Source: Chitinophaga pinensis DSM 2588 (GTDB lineage: Bacteria; Bacteroidota; Bacteroidia; Chitinophagales; Chitinophagaceae). From it: a DNA stretch of 64,000 nucleotides. The notes under the pieces are model-generated. The model was not told the origin of the DNA. It worked only from the letters and a program-made list of their open reading frames with translations, and did no database searches. The stretch spans positions 868,001 to 932,000 of the forward strand of contig NC_013132.1 in assembly GCF_000024005.1 (NCBI RefSeq), in the 5' to 3' direction. The number at the start of each line of letters is the position of its first letter. Positions within the stretch are counted from its first letter, which is position 1. Below are positions 56,670-64,000 of the stretch, piece by piece. A program made the translations under genes and the position numbers.

Positions 56670-57011
56670 TTACGCCAGCAATACCTTGTATATTCTGGAA
56701 TATAACATCACGAGATAGGTGATCAGGATAACTGAATTTAATACGAGTAACCAGTTGACGTCAACCTGCTGGTATTTGTTCTTTTTACAGAGAATCGCCA
56801 GCCAGAGAAAACCGATTAAAAGAACTACCGGGAATACCAGCGTCCATTTATTTGTAATGATCAGGTGTGCATTAGCGATACGGTCATTCCATCCCTGGTC
56901 ATTTCCTGCTACCAGCGGAAGGATACCCATGAACAGCACGATAACAAATATTCTCACAGCTGTTTTAGCAGCCGTTTTACTGATTTTCTGACTCTTACTT
57001 TCCTGTTGCAT
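56670..57011 (-). CDS. Small membrane protein of unknown function, 113 residues
   Basis: Three hydrophobic helices are visible: VRIFVIVLFMGILPLVAG, TLVFPVVLLIGFLWLAILC and WLLVLNSVILITYLVMLYS. The N-terminal 15 residues are polar and basic. I recognise no family. It lies between the carotenoid-biosynthesis-like membrane protein (53 bp) and the SWIM gene (39 bp), all on the minus strand. Confidence 0.6.
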   Translation of the reverse strand: MQQESKSQKISKTAAKTAVRIFVIVLFMGILPLVAGNDQGWNDRIANAHLIITNKWTLVFPVVLLIGFLWLAILCKKNKYQQVDVNWLLVLNSVILITYLVMLYSRIYKVLLA

Positions 57012-57064
57012 TGTTTCTTTAAGTTTTAAGTAGCGACTTGATTGCTAAGTTCGGGATTAAACTA

Positions 57065-58027
57065 TTACGATCCTATTGCAGCTTTACGAACGGGAAGTAA
57101 ATGTATCCACCAATGTATTGTGATGCCAGTCAATAGATTGAGTACACAGAAAAAGGTCATCCGGGCATTCTCTGCCGCAAAGCCACCAATAAACAACCAG
57201 GCAAAAAAGTAAAGATGAAACCAGGCAGGTACCAGCCAGGTCAAATAGGGTAATGCCGGAGCATGTAATGTTGTTCGCTTTCTGAATCCCCATATGGTCA
57301 ATACAGGTAATAAGGCCAGGAGGAAGATCAGCTTTTCTTTACTTCTGATGTGAAACTGGTCGTTCAGCCAGGTCGCCATTGGAAACAGTGTGATCCAGAG
57401 TGCGACCTGTGAAATAAGGATCGATAATAACGGCGTAAGTGCCTGCCAGATCTTCCGGACTATATTATTGCGGAAACGGACCTTTTCAAGTGTACGTGCA
57501 AAACTGGAATAGAAAAACACCACACACAGCCATCCGAAGAAATTGCCATAAGGCACACCAAACCATTGGGCGGTCAGCGGATCCGGGAATTCCGGTCTGT
57601 TAGCCCAATCCCAGTGCCACATATGCAGCCGGTAGGCAACAACATCCATACTGAGGTCTATACTGAGCGCCAGCAAGGCGTCAAATGCGGCTGCCGCTAT
57701 TAAGGGAAGTCCCCGGCTGTCGGAGATAAGTCTGGAGGTATAAATGATAATACCCCATCCCATACCGATACAAACAGGGATATTATCAGGCGCATGTCCC
57801 AGCATGAGCCAGAACTGCCCGTATTTATAACCGGCATTGGATACGACGTTTACATATTCCAGTAACAAACCGAAACCAAAGCCGCCCAGCATATAGGCCA
57901 CATGTCCTGTCCCTCGTTTCCAGGCATATAAAAGGGTCAGAATGAACAGTATTACCATACAGGATTCTGACAGGGGGTAACAGATTGCAGGAGGAATGCC
58001 ATAAGGCATATTGGCGTAAGGGAACAT
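57065..58027 (-). CDS. Polytopic membrane protein resembling the carotenoid biosynthesis (CruF/DUF422) family
   Basis: A 320-residue protein with about eight membrane helices. The pattern EYVNVVSNAGYKYGQF, NIPVCIGMGWGIIIY, DLSMDVVAYRLHMWHWD and WFGVPYGNFFGWL resembles carotenoid 1',2'-hydratase-type proteins (DUF422), which have an LxLDPVxxRLxxWxW ... YFGIPLSNFLGW signature. No other carotenoid gene is in the window, so the substrate is uncertain. It begins 9 bp after the MFS transporter gene. Confidence 0.5.
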   Translation of the reverse strand: MFPYANMPYGIPPAICYPLSESCMVILFILTLLYAWKRGTGHVAYMLGGFGFGLLLEYVNVVSNAGYKYGQFWLMLGHAPDNIPVCIGMGWGIIIYTSRLISDSRGLPLIAAAAFDALLALSIDLSMDVVAYRLHMWHWDWANRPEFPDPLTAQWFGVPYGNFFGWLCVVFFYSSFARTLEKVRFRNNIVRKIWQALTPLLSILISQVALWITLFPMATWLNDQFHIRSKEKLIFLLALLPVLTIWGFRKRTTLHAPALPYLTWLVPAWFHLYFFAWLFIGGFAAENARMTFFCVLNLLTGITIHWWIHLLPVRKAAIGS

Positions 58028-58036
58028 AACAATTAT

Positions 58037-59329
58037 TTATCGTTGTTCTTTGTCCATAAACGAAGTGTGCTTCGTGTCTCTCACAACAGCATAAACGATC
58101 AGGGAAATAAAGATACAACCGGTAATATACCAGTAGTACAGGGATTCATGTCCTACGTTTTTGAAATATAAAGCAATGTACTCAGCCGTACCACCAAACA
58201 AGGCGACAGTCAGCGCATAAGGAAGACCTACTCCCAATGCCCGGATCTCGGCAGGGAACATTTCCGCTTTTACTACCGCATTGATAGAAGTATAGCCACT
58301 TACAATGATCAGCGCGGAAAGAATGAGGAAGAAGGCCGCCCATTCGGAGGTCGCATGACTGATAGCGGTAAGGATGGGTACTGTTAATAGGGAACCCAGT
58401 ATACCAAAGCCAAGTAATAAAGGTTTACGGCCGATTTTGTCACTCAGCATACCAAAGAGCGGTTGCAGACAGGCATATATCAGCATGAGGAAAAAGGTAA
58501 GCAGGGTAGATCTTTCCTTGGTAAGATGTACGGTATTTACCAGGAATTTCTGCATATAGGTGGTGTAGGTGTAAAAGGCCAGTGTACCACCCATGGTGAG
58601 TCCGACTACCGTCAGTACTGCCCTGGGATGCTCTTTCAGGAGAATCATTACCGAGCCTCGTTTTTTATCCTGTTTTTCAGCGCTGACAGTCTCCTGCATA
58701 TGCTGACGGATGACAAGGGCAAAGAGGGAGAGAACGGCGCCAATTACAAAAGGAATACGCCAGCCCCATTCATGCAGTTGCTCCGGACTCAGAAACACTT
58801 TTTGTAGCAGCAGCTGAATGCCAAGCGCAATGAGTTGTCCGCCGATAAGCGTCACATATTGAAAGCTGGAATAAAAGCCTCTTTTATCGGGTGTGGATAT
58901 TTCGCTTAAATAGGTAGCAGAAGTACCGTATTCTCCGCCTACACTCAAGCCTTGCAATAACCTGGCCGTCAGGAGGATGACCGGAGATAAGATGCCGGCT
59001 GTGGCGTAGGTAGGGGCCAGGGCGATCATCATACTACCGAGTGACATGAGCAGTACGGAAAGTGTCATGGAGACTTTCCTGCCTTTCCGGTCGGCAATAC
59101 TGCCAAAGAGCCATCCACCGATAGGGCGCATCAGAAAGCCTACGGCAAAAATTGCGGCAGTATCGAGTAACTGGGCGGTAGGGTTGCTCTTGGGGAAAAA
59201 GACAGGAGCAAAGTACAGGGCGAATGCGGCATAGGCATACCAGTCGTACCATTCAACGAGATTACCGATGGAGCCTGTAAAGATCGCTTTGATGCGGTGA
59301 GCGGTATCGCTTTTTTGATATGTATTCAT
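58037..59329 (-). CDS. MFS transporter, metabolite:H+ symporter type (KgtP-like)
   Basis: A 430-residue, 12-helix major facilitator protein of the MHS group that imports organic acids such as 2-oxoglutarate or citrate. The signature IGNLVEWYDWYAYAAFA in helix 1 is followed by GFLMRPIGGWLFGSIADRKGRK and LLQGLSVGGEYGTSATYLSE. I start it at MNTYQKSDTAHR (59329), where family members begin; an upstream ATG at 59353 adds eight residues. It is divergent from rpiA. Confidence 0.85.
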   Translation of the reverse strand: MNTYQKSDTAHRIKAIFTGSIGNLVEWYDWYAYAAFALYFAPVFFPKSNPTAQLLDTAAIFAVGFLMRPIGGWLFGSIADRKGRKVSMTLSVLLMSLGSMMIALAPTYATAGILSPVILLTARLLQGLSVGGEYGTSATYLSEISTPDKRGFYSSFQYVTLIGGQLIALGIQLLLQKVFLSPEQLHEWGWRIPFVIGAVLSLFALVIRQHMQETVSAEKQDKKRGSVMILLKEHPRAVLTVVGLTMGGTLAFYTYTTYMQKFLVNTVHLTKERSTLLTFFLMLIYACLQPLFGMLSDKIGRKPLLLGFGILGSLLTVPILTAISHATSEWAAFFLILSALIIVSGYTSINAVVKAEMFPAEIRALGVGLPYALTVALFGGTAEYIALYFKNVGHESLYYWYITGCIFISLIVYAVVRDTKHTSFMDKEQR

Positions 59330-59407
59330 TATTGATAGGAGCGTGGCTTCCAAAAATAATACAATCGGGGCAATAGTCTTATATTGCTAAACAATTAAAG
59401 GATAATC

Positions 59408-60082
59408 ATGGACACGATCACAAAAGCAAAGAAAGCAGCCGGAGAGAAGGCTGCATCGTTGGTACAGCCCGGTATGTTAGTAGGATTGGGAACCGGGTCA
59501 ACTGCTTACTGGGCGATAGAAAAGATTGGTCAGATGGTAAAGGAAGGATTGAATATCCGTGCGGTAGCTACCTCCGTTGCCTCAGAACAACAGGCAATCG
59601 CCTTGGGTATACCCATTACCTCTTTCAGCGAAATTCAGCAGCTGGACATTGATATTGATGGTGCAGACGAGATCAGTGAAGATTTACAGATCATCAAAGG
59701 TGGCGGTGGCGCCCTGTTGCGCGAAAAGATCGTCGCACACGCCAGCAGAAGGAAAGTGATAGTGGCCGATGAAAGAAAATATGTAAAGACACTGGGTAAA
59801 TTCCCGCTGCCGGTAGAAATTATTCCGTTTGGCTGGGAACTGGTGTTCAAAAGCATACAAGCCCTGCAAGGCGCTCCTACTTTAAGGACCAGAGAAGATA
59901 AACCTTATATTACAGACAACGGTAACTATATCCTCGATTGTATGTTCGGCGCTATAGAACACCCGGAACAACTGCATCATCAGCTGAAAGCGATGACAGG
60001 TGTTGTGGAAACCGGTCTGTTTATCAACCTGAAACCAACCGTGATTATTGCATATGAAAACGGTGAAGTAAAAACCCTCTAA
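59408..60082 (+). CDS. rpiA: Ribose-5-phosphate isomerase A
   Basis: A 224-residue RpiA that interconverts ribose-5-phosphate and ribulose-5-phosphate in the pentose phosphate pathway. The motifs GLGTGSTAYWAIEKIG, IDGADEI and KGGGGALLREKIVA (catalytic Glu after Arg) and VIVADERKYVKTLGKFPLPVE are intact. It is the first of three plus-strand genes with short gaps (18 and 45 bp). Confidence 0.96.
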   Translation: MDTITKAKKAAGEKAASLVQPGMLVGLGTGSTAYWAIEKIGQMVKEGLNIRAVATSVASEQQAIALGIPITSFSEIQQLDIDIDGADEISEDLQIIKGGGGALLREKIVAHASRRKVIVADERKYVKTLGKFPLPVEIIPFGWELVFKSIQALQGAPTLRTREDKPYITDNGNYILDCMFGAIEHPEQLHHQLKAMTGVVETGLFINLKPTVIIAYENGEVKTL

Positions 60083-60100
60083 TACCTGATATTTCTTCCT

Positions 60101-60667
60101 ATGTATGAAACCCTTCATCAGATTATCGCTGCTATCTGGATATTGTCGGAAGTGCTGCTGAACCGGCTTGTCAGGTCGTCTCAGTCAGATAAGACACGGG
60201 CAGATAAACAATCGCTGCGTTTTATATGGATCACGATCATGATCGCATTACCCCTGGCGCATATATTGTCGCGACAATTTCATGTCCTGCCGATCAGCAG
60301 TTCTCCCGTGATTGTACAGGCGGGCCTGATAATGATCGTAGTGGGTATGATCTACCGGTTTATTGCCATCTATACATTGGGACGGTTCTTTACGGTGGAC
60401 GTAGCAATCCGTAGTGATCACAGAATAGTCAGAAAGGGAATGTACAGATTCATGCGTCATCCTTCTTACCTGGGATCGCTGTTGTCTTTCCTTGGGAATG
60501 GCTTTGCGCTGAATAGCTGGGTTGGGCTGGTAATCGGTTTTGTACCGGTACTGCTTACTTTTCTGTACAGGATGAAGGTGGAAGAAGAGTTGCTGGTCAA
60601 CAATTTCGGACAGGAATATATAGACTATAAAAAGGATACCTGGAAATTAATACCGTTCGTGTACTGA
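60101..60667 (+). CDS. Isoprenylcysteine carboxyl methyltransferase (ICMT)-like membrane protein
   Basis: A 188-residue protein with about five membrane helices and a C-terminal ICMT/phospholipid-methyltransferase signature: GMYRFMRHPSYLGSLLSFLGNGFAL, then KVEEELLVNNFGQEYIDYKK. Such bacterial proteins bind SAM and methylate small lipophilic or unknown substrates; prenylated proteins are unlikely targets here. It is 18 bp after rpiA. Confidence 0.82.
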   Translation: MYETLHQIIAAIWILSEVLLNRLVRSSQSDKTRADKQSLRFIWITIMIALPLAHILSRQFHVLPISSSPVIVQAGLIMIVVGMIYRFIAIYTLGRFFTVDVAIRSDHRIVRKGMYRFMRHPSYLGSLLSFLGNGFALNSWVGLVIGFVPVLLTFLYRMKVEEELLVNNFGQEYIDYKKDTWKLIPFVY

Positions 60668-60712
60668 TACCGGTGACATGGACGTATCTGTTAACACATA
60701 AAGGGACACAGT

Positions 60713-61558
60713 ATGAGCTATACTAACTTTGTAAAACCTGCAGAGGCGCATGCGCTCCTGAATAAGCCTGATGTAGTTTTCATTGATTGCAGCTTTGCAT
60801 TGAATGATAAAGAATGGGGTCGTAAAGAATATGAAAAAGCACATATACCTGGTGCACTGTATGCTGACCTGGACAAAGATCTTTCCGGACCAATCATCGC
60901 TGGTAAGACCGGCCGGCATCCTTTACCGGAAAAGCAAGCACTGGAAGCTACCATAGCCTCATGGGGTATCACGTCTGATACACAGGTCATTGCATATGAT
61001 GCAGGCGCTGGCTTTATGGCGGCTGCAAGATTGTGGTGGCTGCTGAGATGGGCGGGTCACGAACAGGCAGCTGTGCTGGACGGCGGTAAAAAAGTATGGG
61101 CCGAAAACGGATATACTTTGGATGCAGGGGTGGTAACACCTGTGGCCAAAGCATTTACTGCCCGCTATGACGATACCTTACTGGCAGATGCAGCCGCTGT
61201 GCTGAAAGCGACAGCGGAACATGGCAGTTGTGTGATTGATTCAAGAACAGCTGACAGATATGCCGGTCAGAATGAGACCATTGACCCGGTTGCCGGACAT
61301 ATCCCTGAAGCGATTTCCAGACCGTTTAACGCCAATATTACACCTGAAGGACTGGTAGCAGGACAGGATGTGGTAAGGGGCTATTTTGCGGCTGATTTTG
61401 CGAAAGATGATGTGATTTTCTACTGTGGATCAGGCGTAACTGCAGCATTCAATGTATTATTGGCGAATTATGCCGGTTATGCGATGCCGAAGTTATACGC
61501 AGGCTCCTGGAGTGAGTGGATCACAGATGATAGCAGACCAGTGGCAGTCGGAGCATAA
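60713..61558 (+). CDS. sseA: 3-mercaptopyruvate sulfurtransferase (rhodanese family)
   Basis: A 281-residue tandem-rhodanese protein. The N-terminal inactive domain has VVFIDCSFALNDKEWGRKEY and HIPGALYADLDKDLSG; the C-terminal domain has VIDSRTADRYAG and the active loop FYCGSGVTAAFN, whose CGSGVT sequence points to mercaptopyruvate rather than thiosulfate. It transfers sulfur to a thiol or cyanide acceptor in the cytoplasm. It ends at a strong bidirectional terminator. Confidence 0.9.
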   Translation: MSYTNFVKPAEAHALLNKPDVVFIDCSFALNDKEWGRKEYEKAHIPGALYADLDKDLSGPIIAGKTGRHPLPEKQALEATIASWGITSDTQVIAYDAGAGFMAAARLWWLLRWAGHEQAAVLDGGKKVWAENGYTLDAGVVTPVAKAFTARYDDTLLADAAAVLKATAEHGSCVIDSRTADRYAGQNETIDPVAGHIPEAISRPFNANITPEGLVAGQDVVRGYFAADFAKDDVIFYCGSGVTAAFNVLLANYAGYAMPKLYAGSWSEWITDDSRPVAVGA

Positions 61559-61580
61559 TATAAGCATACATGCAATAAAA

Positions 61581-61620
61581 AGGCGTCAACAGTGATCAGC
61601 TGTTGACGCCTTTCGTTTTA
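61581..61620. terminator. Bidirectional terminator between sseA and the zinc-ribbon gene
   Basis: AGGCGTCAACAG (61581-61592) and CTGTTGACGCCT (61600-61611) form a perfect 12-bp stem with A run before and T run after, between convergent genes. Confidence 0.9.
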
Positions 61621-61631
61621 ATATAAAAGAC

Positions 61632-62753
61632 TTATTGTTTGCTCAGATAGATAATGAATATCACAACAGCAATGATCGCCATTACCAACAGTGCAATCTT
61701 GGTACCGCTGTATGGCCTTTCACCTACAACCTCACCGGTAGATGCATTCACCGTAAAATGATAGAGCTTGTTATTGTACTTATATGCACTGATCCATACC
61801 GGCAGGAGCAGGTACTTTAAAGCGATATTACGATAGGTATCATAATACTCTTCAATGCGCTGTTCATCTCCGCCGATATCACGACGAATAGTCTGCTCAA
61901 TAATGCCACGCATGATCAGTTTCGCCTGCTCCAGTCCGTCTTCAGGCGTGACCTGGTAAAGCTCGGAACGGAAACCGCTGACATACTGCTCATTATAGTG
62001 AACGAGCGCCTGCATGTGCCAGGGCTCTAAACGTTCCGCCACTTTACGGGGGAGCGAGGTGCTGGCAATCACAAAAATATCGTTGAACTCATTAAACACA
62101 GTACCGCTGACACTATGCCATCTTGTATGGCGTACCTGTCTGGAACGTCTTTCTTCTCTGCCGTTAACAGTCTCCGTGTAATACTCCGTTTCGTAGTAAT
62201 AATCACCTCGACGGCCGTCATACTCCGTCCTTGCATCCGCATCATAAGTCCAGTGAGGGAGGTACATCCCTTTCAGCTGACTGGCATGTCCTGAAACCAG
62301 CTGAGGCAGATCAGAAGGTGCAAACCAGAGCTTTTTCATCCAGGTCTGGAAGTTGGCAGCGGCCTTTTGCTGTGTAATGGCAAAAGGGAGGATATAATGT
62401 GGCCGGACGATCTGTTTGCTTTCAGCATCGCTGATGACCAGCGGACTGGCACAGAAGGTACAGTTCTCTGAGTTGATTTCCGCCAGCAGGGTAGTAGAGG
62501 CGCCACAGTTTTTGCAGGACACTACTTTTGCCGTGCGTTGCGCACTCAGACTGTTTGTACTATGAATAAATGAATCATAATCTACCGATACGACAGGACC
62601 GGTATTTTCCTGTACGATCTCGTTAGTAGCGCCGCAATAAGTACATTTCAGCTGATGGGTACCTGGCGCGAAATGCAGGGTAGCTCCACAGCTGTTACAC
62701 TGTAACGACGAATTCAAAGCGGCGGATTGCTCCGCCTGGGAATATGGATCCAT
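61632..62753 (-). CDS. Zinc-ribbon membrane protein (YdjG-like partner of an SPFH protein)
   Basis: A 373-residue protein with two zinc ribbons at the N-terminus (CNSCGATLHF...CTYCGA and CKNCGAST...CTFCASP), a central beta-rich domain (YLPHWTYDADARTEYDGRRGDYYYE) and one C-terminal membrane helix (KIALLVMAIIAVVIFIIYLS). It follows the SPFH gene by 6 bp. The pair resembles Bacillus YdjG/YdjI, which recruit a PspA protein to the membrane in envelope stress; no pspA homologue is visible here. Confidence 0.75.
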   Translation of the reverse strand: MDPYSQAEQSAALNSSLQCNSCGATLHFAPGTHQLKCTYCGATNEIVQENTGPVVSVDYDSFIHSTNSLSAQRTAKVVSCKNCGASTTLLAEINSENCTFCASPLVISDAESKQIVRPHYILPFAITQQKAAANFQTWMKKLWFAPSDLPQLVSGHASQLKGMYLPHWTYDADARTEYDGRRGDYYYETEYYTETVNGREERRSRQVRHTRWHSVSGTVFNEFNDIFVIASTSLPRKVAERLEPWHMQALVHYNEQYVSGFRSELYQVTPEDGLEQAKLIMRGIIEQTIRRDIGGDEQRIEEYYDTYRNIALKYLLLPVWISAYKYNNKLYHFTVNASTGEVVGERPYSGTKIALLVMAIIAVVIFIIYLSKQ

Positions 62754-62759
62754 GAACGA

Positions 62760-63866
62760 TTATGGAATAGGTAAAGGAGGAGGTGTATTGTTAAATAAAC
62801 CGGCCAGTTCAGGCATGGTGTTGGCCACAGCCCAGTTGGCCATGCCTTTTTTCCACATATGACTCTGCTGGTTGATAGTACCGGCAGCAACCAGTTGTGT
62901 CAGCTGGTCCATCGTGTATGGGCCTGCCTGCTGACCGTTGATCGCGGCATAGTATTGCACCGCCGCAGGTAATGGCGGTGGCGCTTCATTGCTGCCCTGT
63001 ACGGTATTCGGCTGGAACACATTGCCCATCTGACTACCCATTGCCATACCTAAACCTGCTCCCATACCAGCGCCAGCCAGACCACCATTAGGGTTCTGTG
63101 CTGCCTGCTCCATGGCATTGGCTGCCTGGAATTGTGCATAAGCACCCAGGTTACCAACGATGCCCATGCTGGTACGTTTGTCCAGAGCGGCTTCCACTTC
63201 AGGAGGAAGGGAGATATTTTCGATCAGGAACTTTGTCAGTTCCAGACCCATTGCATTGAATTCAGGTTGTATTTTATTGGTAATCAGTGCGGATACCTCA
63301 TCATAATTGGCTGCCAGATCCAGTACAGGAATCTTCGCCTGTGCAATGGCATCCATACCACGGGTAATGGCAAGATTACGCAGCTGCTCATTCACACCTT
63401 CTACTGTGAATTCAGGATTCGTAGCGGCGATCTCTTTGATGAACAGTCCTGCATCCTGTACACGGAATGCGAAGCTGCCGAACGCACGAAGACGTACCGG
63501 ACCAAACTCTGCATCACGCAGCATAACAGGATTGCGGGTTCCCCATTTCTGATTGATGAACTGACGGGTGCTTACGAAGTAAACGTCTGCCTTGAATGGA
63601 CTGTTAAATCCATATACCCAGCCTTTCAGCGTGGTGAGAATAGGCATGTTCTGCGTCGAGAGGGTGTACATGCCGGGTTTGAAAATGTCGGCGACAACGC
63701 CTTCATTCAGAAATACTGCCAGCTGTGATTCACGCACAGTCAGCTTTGCATTCATCTTTATTTCATTCTGATAGCGGGGAAACTTCCATACTATGATTTC
63801 ATTAGAGGTATCGACCCAATCGATGATGTCGATAAATTCGTTGCGGAGTTTGTCAAATAGTCCCAT
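62760..63866 (-). CDS. SPFH-domain protein with C-terminal GYF_2 domain (YdjI-like, virion-core-protein family)
   Basis: A 368-residue protein. Residues 1-250 form an SPFH/Band-7-like domain (MGLFDKLRNEFIDIIDW, GVVADIFKPGMYTLSTQNMP, GLELTKFLIENISLPPEVE). A Gly/Met/Gln-rich linker near 260-290 follows, then a GYF_2 domain (YYAAINGQQAGPYTMDQLTQLVAAG, WKKGMANWA) and a proline-rich end. SPFH proteins scaffold membrane domains; the GYF domain would bind proline-rich peptides. It is the first gene of a two-gene operon. Confidence 0.82.
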   Translation of the reverse strand: MGLFDKLRNEFIDIIDWVDTSNEIIVWKFPRYQNEIKMNAKLTVRESQLAVFLNEGVVADIFKPGMYTLSTQNMPILTTLKGWVYGFNSPFKADVYFVSTRQFINQKWGTRNPVMLRDAEFGPVRLRAFGSFAFRVQDAGLFIKEIAATNPEFTVEGVNEQLRNLAITRGMDAIAQAKIPVLDLAANYDEVSALITNKIQPEFNAMGLELTKFLIENISLPPEVEAALDKRTSMGIVGNLGAYAQFQAANAMEQAAQNPNGGLAGAGMGAGLGMAMGSQMGNVFQPNTVQGSNEAPPPLPAAVQYYAAINGQQAGPYTMDQLTQLVAAGTINQQSHMWKKGMANWAVANTMPELAGLFNNTPPPLPIP

Positions 63867-63955
63867 ATAAGACGGATTTACGGTAGTATGAAAATAGAAT
63901 AAAGGTGTAATATATTGTATAGGAGACGGTAAAAAATATCACAGTACTATAATTT

Positions 63956-63979
63956 TTTCATGGACCAGGTGCCATGAAA
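63956..63979. promoter_or_regulatory. Inverted repeat upstream of the SPFH gene
   Basis: TTTCATGG and CCATGAAA are perfect inverted arms 8 bases apart, 90 bp before the SPFH start. There is no T run downstream in either direction, so an operator is more likely than a terminator. Confidence 0.35.
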
Positions 63980-64000
63980 TAGATATTGCCTGATGCTTCC

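Noticed and set aside
1..64000. tRNA, rRNA or known riboswitch
   Set aside because: Looked for T-loop-like GTTCRAnYC patterns and long conserved leaders; none was convincing.

Overview
The window looks like chromosomal DNA of a Bacteroidota bacterium of the Chitinophagaceae type (Chitinophaga-like). The evidence is a DUF2480 protein, a TamB gene followed by a lipoprotein TamA-like gene (TamL), a PafA-type alkaline phosphatase with a threonine nucleophile, weak ribosome binding sites, and -7 boxes of the TAnnTTTG type in front of ppiD, nadA and mnmG. Species and homology statements come from recognition of the sequences, not from a search.

Layout. 1-8.4 kb: the end of a probable GH10-like secreted hydrolase, then a glycerol / glycerophosphodiester salvage locus on the minus strand (glpD, glpK, glpF, a lipoprotein phosphodiesterase, pafA) with a divergent GlpR/DeoR-type regulator. 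9.1-16.7 kb: glutamate synthase gltBD and two exported proteins of unknown function. 16.8-24.7 kb: tamB-tamL and an RlpA-like lipoprotein. 24.7-31 kb: a PfpI/DJ-1 protein, an orphan imelysin-like domain protein, corA, DUF2480 and ppiD.

31-41.5 kb is the most unusual part and looks like the chromosome origin and centromere region. nadA is flanked on both sides by clusters of DnaA-box-like 9-mers (TTATCCACA, TTATTCACA, TTTTCCACA). Gene-free stretches of about 2.65 kb and 2.8 kb lie around feoA and ybeY. Three perfect parS-type palindromes (TGTTnCACGTGnAACA) lie at 36.28, 38.97 and 41.20 kb, and mnmG (gidA), often origin-proximal, is here. The first gene-free stretch holds at least eight degenerate copies of a 160-bp tandem repeat, each with three small hairpins whose arms change in a compensatory way. 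The second, between two parS sites, holds six copies of a hairpin-forming element of about 160 bp, three facing left and three facing right, with an invariant core (TCGGGCCTTAGCC paired with GGCATCAGCC). I know no name for either repeat.

41.5-49.4 kb: a lactonase-family beta-propeller, an acidic small protein, cardiolipin synthase and a 1559-residue DUF4011-helicase-Vsr-like protein of the kind linked to phage defence. 49.4-56.6 kb: a tight five-gene operon, SWIM / DUF5691 / MoxR AAA+ / DUF5682 (EreA/ChaN/TraB-like) / VWA, convergent with the helicase with no base between the stop codons. It is a plausible but uncharacterised AAA+-vWA system. 56.7-64 kb: membrane proteins, an MHS-type transporter, rpiA, an ICMT-like methyltransferase, a mercaptopyruvate sulfurtransferase, and a zinc-ribbon / SPFH-GYF pair related to Bacillus YdjG/YdjI.

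No tRNA, rRNA, CRISPR array, insertion sequence or dnaA gene was seen.
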